From the NCBI GenBank assembly GCA_034440615.1, contig JAOTOM010002286.1, positions 33,261-97,260 on the forward strand: a stretch of DNA of 64,000 bases, read 5' to 3'. A program made the translations under genes and the position numbers. This stretch comes from Ashinkailepas kermadecensis. Lineage: Eukaryota > Arthropoda > Thecostraca > Neolepadidae. Below the pieces are notes generated by a model. That model was not told where the DNA came from. It made no database searches and saw only the letters and a list, made by a program, of their open reading frames with translations. This document shows, piece after piece, positions 54,971-64,000 of the stretch (positions are counted from its first letter, which is position 1; each line of letters begins with the position of its first letter).

Positions 54971-57900
54971 CCATATTTGATCATCATCCAAAGTCTGTAG
55001 ATGTAGTGACATCCACAATTAGTGTGTACATCAATTGTCCCAATATATTTCCTTTAACTAAGTAAACCTTACCAAATTTCATCTAACTTTACCTCCATTG
55101 TCAGATTTGTATGGCCAAGTGACTTGAACCAAAAGTCCTCACATCCAGAGACATCAGCACAAAAGCACTAAAAACATAGGGAATGCAGGTTCCTGGTTTA
55201 ACATGACTATACCAAAGTTGAAGAGCAGGCAATGCAATCCAAAAATCTAAGCTTATCCACTAGGTTGTAATTAGCATGGATTAAGGAATTTTGGGTATGC
55301 TCAGCAGTCTATGCTACTAGAAAATAAAAATATTGAACAAAAGGCAAGTTCAGCATGGGAAACATCAGGCAATTCTGGAATTAAACTCTGGAGAGGATAA
55401 GTAGACAAATAAGCCATTCTTGTTTGACGTGGCAAGTTGGACCACATGATCCGAACTGGCTACCACAATACTGCCCCTGGCTAGGTGAGTATGTTGGCTG
55501 GTGGGATGGCAGCACACAAGAAGTGGCATCTTCCTTCCTGTTGCTTTTGTTCTCTTGAGCATGCATCCAGCAATGATCAGTATTTCAGATTCTGTGCATG
55601 CCACATGGATTACTTACAGCATTATCAGGCAGCCATTGCAATCAAATTGAAGTCAAGTTTAGAAAGCTGCTGTTGACAGCTTAGGGGTACCGAGTGGCTT
55701 GACTAGGCATACCAACCATAAAAAATCATGCACTGGGAGTACTGACAGCGAAGAAAAGTACATAACAGGCATTTCATTCTAGGCATTGACTGCCAAGAAA
55801 ACATGTACCAGCAGGGTGCATATGGTGTTGTCAAAAGGTACACAAACAACAAAATGACACATGCCTAACAGACAATTCCAATCATCATTCCACTTCATAT
55901 CATCACATTTCATTGAAAACTTCCTACCTTCAGAAATTGCATGGGAAACTTTGTTAATTTTTGGATGTTAAAAATGTTGTGCAATCAGCTGTCTCTGTGT
56001 TTCCATCTTTACATTTCAATGAGACATGCTGTATCTCTGCAGCAATATTATTTCACATGACAGTAATTACTGCAGCACAAATGCTAGACAATATATCACA
56101 AATGATGTGAAACAAACCTGGACTAAGTGCAACATTGGCTTGGATTAGCTTTGATTAGAGGGTATATTTCTTCAAACCTGACACCAGAATCTCAGCTTGC
56201 ACTTTCCAGTGAATCTTTACCACTTGATCCCTTAGCAATTCATTGCTAAACAGCAGCATTCAACCTGTAAATTGGAAAAATTAGAGGATGATGCTCTGAA
56301 TGCTAACAATCTATGAACAACCCATAGGTATGTTGGTAGGTACTTAACTACCTACCTACCTACATACACATGTGCATACATTTTCAGTGTAGGATAGTTT
56401 CTGATTTCTTGGAATTTCCTTTGCCAATGCAATGTTTATGAATGTGCCAAACATGATGTGACCACCCATTTCCTCTGAAAATGCATACTTTTTAGTTGGG
56501 AGATAAAATAGCACCCCAAAAGTGGCTTGGAGTTGGGCAACATTGCATAAAAAGTAGCATTCAAAATAAAGAAAAAAGTAACAACCTAAGCTAACCTTTC
56601 ATGCAGGAAAAGAGTTTTTTTTTAATGGAAAGTACCCTAACAACTTTTTCTTTTAAAAACTGAAATTACAAACAAACTAACCTGACCTAACCTGAACTGC
56701 AGCTAAAGAAAAAACTTACATTTACTTTCCCCCCCAAAAAAAACAAGATTTTTTATCTCTAAATTACAACAAATGCTTAATAACCTAACCTAACTTAGCC
56801 AAACCTAACCAATTTGTGGAATGCTTGCTTCATGGAAGTAAAATGTGTGTAAAACACGTCTTGTGGTCAGAGTGGGAAACTTACTTTCTGGGTTGGGAGT
56901 CGGAGTGCATACCGATTTCTTCCGGAGTGAATTTTCATGGACATTATTTTTTATGCATGGAATCTGTTTACCAGTAAGCAACTGGAAAAAACTAAATCAA
57001 TATCTACATAACATGCATAAATAATATCATTCTCATTTTCGGTCACATCAAATGTCAAAACATAGGAATAAAGAAGTGAACAATGGATGACACTGCCCGG
57101 CAGTGGCTCATAATAATCAGCGCTGTTTCGTTTCTCATAACTCACAGGAGCAATGTGCTTTCCTTTCACTGTTGGTCTCAGTACAAGGCTAGCCATATGA
57201 AAAACAAACAAAAATACTTTGCACTTCACCCTCAGCTCAGAGCGCATGCCTACCTACTCAGCCAATTTCCCATGTAATATGAACACAACTCCGCTACCGC
57301 ACTCGCCACAGTTGGATGTCATCAAAGCAAAGGACCAGTCAAGGTATTGTGTTTGCAGTATGACACTGTTAACCATGTGTTCAAAGTTGCTAATGGTTAT
57401 GACATCATACAAAAAAATACCTTGCATTGATTTGTTGACAGACAAATTTCAGAACCGAAAATGCTAAAGCAGCCAATTCTGATCTGTGGCCTCCGGAACT
57501 CCAGAGGACATCTCTTAAAACTGTCAAATTTTCCCCACTATATGGGTGGCAAGAACACAGGTTTTCCAAGATGCTGCTCCAGAGCCGGAGAACATTGTAC
57601 CCAGTGCGCATGCACACCATCTTGCAAGTGCTGTTGGCACGTTGTTGTCAGCAATTCTGGTGGTTGAGATGGATGGTGTGTGAAGCTGTGGTCCAGATGC
57701 TGACTGCTACAAAAAGTGCTTAGTTTGAGTGGTGACCATAAGTGGAATAACCAGCATTTTTGGGTGTCGTTCTGTTTGTTTTTATTGATATCTTTGTTCT
57801 CACATTTGTGTTGGAGTACATGTGAAGCCCATCCTATCAAATATGAACCCAGAGTGCAAAAATGTTTTCAGAGATAAAGTATTTTAAGAAGTGCTTTAAT

Positions 57901-59100
57901 TCCCACCCTGCTTGTGGTTATCTTAAGCTGCAATAATGCCCACATTTATAAACACTGGCCAGGGCATAGCAGTAGTCATGCAGCCCCTGATTAATACAAT
58001 TCCTCAGCCAGTCATGCTGTTAGTTTTAAAAGCAAATCGACATGCATATTTCTTAAGTTCACATGCTTGTGAACTGAACTAACCTCCCTTAGCACACTCA
58101 TCTTGGCTGTGATCACTGCAATTGGGTTCACAATTCTTGATATTATCTCACTTCAATACACCCACAAAACACTCATGCTAACATGACCAACACCCCTGCT
58201 TTACAGATTCGACAGAAATCTTCAGGGTAGGTAGGTAATTCAGCTAGGTAGGCAGGTAATTTTCCAATAAGGCAGCGAGCCATTCCTGATCCCTTCACAC
58301 TACTCGCACCATTTTATTTCGCAAAAAAAATGTCGGGAATCGCTTCACCGGGTCTGTGGCGTTCTCCGTCCTGATGTTTTTCGCTGCGCGCGGTGCAGTT
58401 TATTTTGAACACGTTGTCAAATGTGGCGCGCTTATGAACTGGCGCAGCACTATCGATAACAACACGGGGTTCAATTTAACATTTTGAGATAAATACCGGC
58501 ACCGGGCGTTCAATCCTTTATGTGTTAAATTTGATGAAACATTGCTAATATTTCTTCATCCGTACCGCCATTTCCAACACACGGTCCATTAACGACATTT
58601 CTTTTCGAACTTCATCCATGCGAAACCTTTGCAGAAAAAAGTTGGCTTGAGCAACGTTGTTAGCAATATTTCCTGTTCTATTGGTGCCAGGAATGCGATT
58701 GCTTATTATTAATGACCTTTCCAATACTTTTAGACATCACAAATTAATCTTCGAACACTACCGGTAATGTTTGAAACCACTACCGGCATTCAATAGAGGT
58801 GGTCCTCTTTATGGAAACTAACTGGATTCTTGGACTTGATTGCACTGGTGCGATAAGAGATAATAATTTACATTATTTTTTATTCAAGCTACGTTTTAGA
58901 GAAATGTAGCGTAGCAAACAATTTTCATAAATGAAAGCATTTGATACTTCAAAATATTCAACAATTATGAGCTTCAAATAGGTACTTTCGCATCCCGAGA
59001 GTTATTCCTGACCAGCTCTTATTGTTTGTTAAGATTTTTTGGGGTTTGGCCTTCCGCAGCAGTCGCGCGTGCGTATGATTCGTTCGTGGGTGTGTGAGTG
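54971..59100. other. intergenic, no gene recognised
   Basis: AT-rich with no convincing exon. It includes a member of the dispersed repeat (about 56150-56265), degenerate CCTAA words at 56.59-56.82 kb and a small CpG-containing patch at 58.3-58.45 kb about 0.8 kb before the ATPase beta start. Confidence 0.5.
56590..56820. repeat. degenerate CCTAA (TTAGG-like) words
   Basis: AACCTAAGCTAACC, ACCTGACCTAACC and AACCTAACCTAAC occur within about 230 bp. This is similar to the arthropod telomeric pentamer but not a clean array. Confidence 0.6.
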
Positions 59101-59115
59101 ACAGTTAGCGCGTTT

Positions 59116-59123
59116 TTATAAAA
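59116..59123 (+). promoter_or_regulatory. possible TATA box of the ATPase beta gene
   Basis: TTATAAAA lies 60 bp upstream of the start codon; a second TTATAAAG lies at about 59136. It would imply a 5' UTR of about 35 nt. Alternatively an initiator-like ACAGTTA at about 59100 is used. Confidence 0.3.
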
Positions 59124-59182
59124 GTGTGATCCATGTTATAAAGTGTCCAAGTCGGGACTGATCCGCCTAAGACTTTTTAAAC

Positions 59183-59270
59183 ATGCCTGTGAAAGCGCGT
59201 GGAAACATGAGAGACTTTATATGGAATAGTGAAGAAAAGAAGTTCTTGGGGCGGACGGGTAGTAGCTGGT
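59183..59270 (+). CDS. ATP1B: Na+/K+-ATPase subunit beta, first coding exon (partial gene)
   Basis: The ATG at 59183 opens MPVKARGNMRDFIWNSEEKK, continuing FLGRTGSSW before T|GTAAGTA at 59271. F-I-W-N-S-E-x-K-x-F-L-G-R-T-G-x-S-W is the cytoplasmic amino terminus of the Na+/K+-ATPase beta subunit, the single-pass type II membrane glycoprotein needed for folding and delivery of the alpha subunit. The exon ends after the first base of the next codon, the same position and phase as in vertebrate ATP1B1, just before the transmembrane helix. The transmembrane and extracellular exons are not found up to 64000, so the first intron exceeds 4.7 kb. Confidence 0.9.
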
Positions 59271-59679
59271 GTAAGTATGCCTCATTTTCATTCATTCCGC
59301 TGTTTTTCCTGTAACTGTTTCATTTCAGCTCTTCTTTGTGTATTTTTCTCATAAATTGTCCAATCCATCTTATCCATTAACCCATATTTGGCAGTAGGTA
59401 GGACAAATTGATCAACCTGTCTTTGGACTTGGCGCTGTATAACCAATGCAGTTGATGCGCCCAAAAACCCCAATAACTAACAACTAACTAACTGTTTTGG
59501 ACTTGTCGAATAGGTGAACTTTGACTTGAAGTAGGCATAGGTAGGCATCTTGGTACCTACCGACCTATGATTGTGGATAGGTAGAGGTATGTATGCATGT
59601 CAGCATGGGCAACATTATTTGGTGTCAGAAATATATATTTTTATTGTAAGCCTGACATGACATTTCAACAACAACATTG

Positions 59680-59990
59680 GGCCCTGTATGACTGAAGCAG
59701 TCAATAGTCAGTTTTACAGCACATTTTTCCTTGAACAGCGATACATGGCGCAAACTGCCCATCTGCCATCAGGGAAATGTTTGTTGAACGCTCGGCTGTG
59801 TCGGAGAGAAGCACTCGTGCTACCGATGCTGGGGCACTTCACCTGCAACGATGTAGGTTAGCAGCCACCCAGCGGGGCTTCTCCTACCGCTCCACTCTCC
59901 AGTGGAATGCACTTCCCGGTCAAGCACGCGACACAATTAGCCGTGCTACCTTCGTGCGTGCTATCAGCCTCAACCATACAACTAGGTAGC
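59680..59990 (+). mobile_element. non-LTR retrotransposon fragment (end of reverse transcriptase)
   Basis: The frame reads RSTRATDAGALHLQRCRLAA, GFSYRSTLQWNALPGQARD and TFVRAISLN, a pattern typical of the C-terminal end of LINE-type reverse transcriptases (x-F-x-Y-R-x-x-L-x-W-N-x-L-P). About 70-90 codons without the catalytic core, so a dead 5'-truncated copy. It lies in the ATPase beta intron. Confidence 0.7.
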
Positions 59991-60784
59991 TAGGTGACCT
60001 GCGTGAAGAACCATACCAGAGTCGCAATGCTTGTCTGTATTGGATGTCATGAGCAACTGAATGAATTTCTAGCCAGTATTTTTACGAAGCTCCACCGTCC
60101 ATAAATTGTAATGTGATTTTATCCTTTATCTTTTACAATTTTATCTAACGTGATGGCAGGAATGTGATCAATTGACTAGGTATTTCGTAAGTTCCACAAT
60201 GTGGCAGTGCCTTAATAAATGACTGACTTTGACTTGACTTTTGTTGCCAGACCACCCATTCTCCAAGATAGAGCGACACAACATAAAATAATGCTAAGTA
60301 GAAAATACAAACGAATAGTAGTTCAAATGTTGATACGTGTTTCATATAGGAAATATTTTATTTAACTGAATGGATGGATAGCTCACAAATGAAAAATAAA
60401 TAATAGCATAAACCACCAGTGTTGGAAAAACTGGCGTTTGTTGGTGTTATGCATACCAATAAATTTTGTACTCCAGGATTGTGACTGGACAAAATTAAAT
60501 ATTTTGTACTCCAGAAGGGAAAAGGAAGAACATTGTTTGGTTGAGTTCTACCACTCTAAGTCCATACCTGAAAACAACTAGCAGTTTCAGCAGTCCGTAT
60601 GCGCCCACTCACGAACAACCCCTGTTGACCATAACAAAACTTTGAAACGCATACAGTCTGTATAGCATGCCATACCAAGACATGTTTCTCGGTAAGTTGC
60701 GCTAAAAACGTCTCCGCTGGCCAGTTACAACTGGCGGCATGTGACGTCATGTGAGAAGATCCTACTTTTGTGTCACTATATCGT

Positions 60785-60902
60785 TAATATTTAATTAAAT
60801 ATGTATTCAATATTTATTCAATATTTATTCAATATTTATCAATATTTATTGTTATATATTATGCATTTATATTAATCAACATTTATTCAATATTTATTAT
60901 TC
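60785..60902. repeat. AT-rich tandem repeat
   Basis: AATATTTATTC repeated about seven times at 12-15-bp spacing. Confidence 0.85.
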
Positions 60903-63900
60903 TGAGTCATGGGCAAATATCCCTAGTTGGCAAAACTGGCGGTACTTGGTATCGCCGGAGTAAATATTTCAGGCCCCGTTTGGCAATTAAGATGCTTTGA
61001 ATGCGCAATCGAAGGTCATTTTGTTAAAGAGACAACTTTTTAGACACCATGAGCCCGTTCAATGCAAAAAAGTCACTTTATATTTCCTCAAAGTGGCTTT
61101 GGAGCAATGAAGTTCTCCGAGGTGACAACACCAAGAAACCAATGCCATTTGTGAACTTATGAATGACTGTCCAATAATATTTTTGAAATCTGTGCTAAGA
61201 TAAATTGTGCGCCTTGAAATATAACTGCATTTGGAGTTCATCAGTGTCGGTGAAGGGTCTGTAATACCTGTTCCGATTTTACTCCGACCCATCTGTTGCC
61301 GGCCCGGTAATCCGCCGTAGTTTTACCGCTGGGGTAGCGAATCAGACCCGGCTCTATTTTCCAGTACATCTTTGACAACTGTTGGGAGGGACGGGCTGAT
61401 GGAGTTGGTGAGTGTTTGTGGGTTGATTATTTTTTATGTTTGTGGTGTGGGTACCCAAATGTGTACTGGCAGTGATAGCTAAGTGTGCCCATTCGGTTTC
61501 ACTCTCTGTCGATTGTCATCATGAGATGTGAAGTCGATTTCCATAAGTTTGGATCACACTGGCGAGTGTGGCAGGAAGTGGCGCACGATAGAGACCATTG
61601 TTCAGAGAAGTAGGGGTTGGCTGTGGTGTTTGCCACGCCTGTTTTTTCTCCCCTGTTGTAAATAGATCAGCCAGAAGGTTTTGTTTGCCTGGTGCAGAGG
61701 TTGGTGGTGAAGGTGGAATGGTGTAAAGCCTTGGCTCGGCGGTTGTCATGGGTTTTGATTCCTCGTGGTGCCCGCCATCCCTCCCAGGGTCCACTGATGG
61801 GGTCCACCCCCAGTTAATTGTATCTTGCTGTGAGGAGCTTGTAAAACCATTTTCATCATTTTAAACTCATCTTTCTACTGGAAGTCTTCCTGATACTTAG
61901 AAAACCTCACAAGTTATTCCCATTTTTAAAAAGGGTTCAAGGCATGATGCACTACATTATTGCCCAGTGAGTCTTACTTGTGTCCCATGTAAAATTCTGG
62001 TGTGGTAAAACGTGTAATTGTTGAGCATGTAACAGCATGAAATGCTAACATTGATTTGTAATTCCATTAAAGCAATGCTACCTAATTATGGACAACTCCT
62101 CATTTTTTTACTGCAGCAAAATTTTGGACATGGATGTTTGCCAAGATGTTTATGCATACAACAATGCTAACATTGCTTTTCAGCCCCATTAAAACAAGGT
62201 TAATTGTCGGCAAGTGCATTGCTATTTTTGTATTCCAGTTCAACATTTTGTACTCCAGTTAAAAATTATGTACTCCACTACCAAGAAAAAAATATGGAAA
62301 TCCTACACTGTAAACCACGACAGTAAACTTTCAGCCTACATTACCAAATGGCAACTTCACTCATCTCTAGTTTGATTGGCTGGTATCTGGCCGAGAGCAC
62401 CAGACTATTGTCATTTGCCAGATGGCCAATGATGTGCTCGTTTGTGTCTTAAAAAACGTCATATTACGATCCTTAGCCGCTGATTGGCTGAATTTCTTAC
62501 TTTGTGGTGTGTGCAGATCTGCAAGCTGTCACCTGTACACTACTGTTTGTGTTTGGACAGGGAGGGTTGAAATGGATTATATATATAGATTTTAAAGCTA
62601 TTTTAATGTTTTTTTTAAGGGAAAATGCTATGATTTTTCATCCGTTCCGTCTATTTTTTCTTGCATAGTGGTTTATTTTTTGGGAAAATCCTATTTGAAT
62701 TTCTGGCATGGGAAGGTCTATGCACCAGCCAAGGCCGTATACAGGCACCAGCAAAATATATGGAACATTACAAATTTTGTTGATAGTTGCCAACAAAATA
62801 TTTTGGTACATAGATGTGTGCTATGCTTTTCCATCAAGTGTGGTAGCTTTTTCGTGATTCACAACTTATTTTTTCCTAAATGGCCTGTATAGTTTTAGAT
62901 ATAGCCTGCTCATGCTCTGTACCTACTTGTAATGAGGAAGGTAAACAGACAAGAGGGACACCTATGTCTAATGAAGGGATGAGGCATGTGTGAAATGTGC
63001 ATAGTTTACCAAGTGTGCCAGATCCATGTAGTTTCAATTTGGTTGACTTTGGCCTGCTATAAGGGTGAAATGCTTTATTAAAGCTATTTTTGGCATTCTA
63101 ACATGGCTAATCTTAGAAGATGCTAATCTGATCATTATGAAACCTCCACAAAATGATTGAACATGTCATAAAGGTGTGAGGTTTTTATTTGTGTGATCTG
63201 TGTGATGTCAAAGTCTGTCATATTAATAAAATGAACATACCTACTCATAGAAAATACTTGGTGAAGCCACATATGCCTTCTGCATACAATTCAGCATGTG
63301 ACACATATGTACCTATTAGGTTTTTGCTTTTCTAGATTTTGTGCTAGGTCCAAGGGGGTTTTCTTTAAAGCTGAATTTTGCTTGCTGACGTGACCAATCT
63401 CCACTCCAGTGCCATGCCAACTATTACAATTTCTTTTAGGTATATGCCAAATTTTTGGGGTTTTGACTTTTGTGACCCTGGATCAGATCAAAGGTTACCA
63501 AAGTTTTGAAAGAATATTTGCTTTTGTCTTACAGACATGGAAAATTGAACAGACTATGGAATTATTGCAGTTTAAATTGTTCATGTGTTAATTTTCCTCC
63601 AAAAGGCATCAAAAGAGGTTGGGATGGTTCAGTTAGGTTCGATATTGAACTTGAAGTGTTGTTTGCTTGTGAAATAAAAATGAAACTGAAAAAATGTACA
63701 CCAAAGGAAGTTAGGCTAAGTTATGTCAAGTTAGGTTGAGACAACATAATATGATTCAGAGGGTTCTGCAAACCATCTTGACCACATTTATAGCCTAATG
63801 TGGCTGAGCGGGGGTTGGAACATGATTGACGTGGTACCGCCGTGGGCCCGACAGAGTTTCGAATTTGATGTGGACGTTGTACTTTACTGACAGCATCGGG

Positions 63901-64000
63901 TTTTACCAGGTGAATCCAGGAATTGTCATGAAGAGACGCGTGTCTGGAGGGACACCGCTGTGAATGTACCTAGAGGGGCACATTTTCCTTCCGAGGGGCG
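60903..64000. other. ATPase beta intron 1, remainder
   Basis: No exon recognised. The motif TTTTGTACTCCAG recurs at 60465, 60507 and 62248. TTAGG-like words (GGTTCAGTTAGGTTCG, GTCAAGTTAGGTTGAG) cluster at 63626-63740. Confidence 0.5.

Noticed and set aside
61519..61794. 91-codon minus-strand frame with Pro/Thr-rich sequence
   Set aside because: No recognisable family, no splice support; probably part of an unidentified repeat in the ATPase beta intron.

Overview
This is a window of a metazoan nuclear genome, most likely an arthropod. The arguments are spliced genes with GT-AG introns, an animal condensin II subunit, a fibrillar collagen whose C-propeptide reads like arthropod versions, a Na+/K+-ATPase beta first exon, tRNA-derived SINEs with target-site duplications, and degenerate CCTAA/TTAGG tracts. 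A crustacean or chelicerate is a guess from memory, not a result. There is no bacterial gene organisation.

The centre of the window (about 15.0-51.3 kb, minus strand) is one gene: condensin-2 complex subunit D3 (NCAPD3). I could trace 16 coding exons that join with consistent phase at every junction, giving a protein of about 1435 residues (1444 with an alternative exon 4 start), close to the roughly 1500 residues of the vertebrate protein. The exons are short and GC-rich. The introns are inflated by minisatellites, almost every array having its own unit length: 46, 42, 93, 74, 52, 37, 32, 33/38, 35, 50/51, 40 and 28 bp. A 60-bp array lies just past the stop codon. At least six splice junctions (acceptors of exons 2, 7, 8 and 11; donors of exons 5, 8 and 10, with exon 8 affected on both sides) are themselves repeated in the adjacent array, so copies of the real 3' or 5' splice site lie in tandem beside the exon. 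This is the main unusual observation. The largest array (24.07-27.91 kb) also has a 1120-bp higher-order period.

Left part (1-15 kb): three minus-strand exons at 1.27-3.47 kb encode the end of a fibrillar collagen triple helix and the first part of its C-propeptide. The rest of the C-propeptide lies off the left edge. The upstream Gly-X-Y exons are not recognisable between 3.5 and 15 kb, where there is instead an A-rich, homopolymer-laden stretch, a 21-23-bp array and about 2.5 kb of decayed tandem repeat. An isolated start exon of an unrecognised protein lies at 11.1-11.3 kb.

Right part (51.3-64 kb) is AT-richer and mostly intergenic. The first coding exon of a Na+/K+-ATPase beta subunit starts at 59183 on the plus strand with a perfect donor, and the remainder lies beyond the window. 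A non-LTR retrotransposon reverse-transcriptase tail fragment lies in its first intron. Scattered elements include three SINEs of one family (two tRNA-like head types, one tail, all with target-site duplications), two copies of a second tRNA-derived family (one with an internal tandem body), a tRNA-Lys(CTT) gene with a duplicated 3' half inside an NCAPD3 intron, a candidate 0.94-kb inverted-repeat element, and several (TA)n microsatellites.
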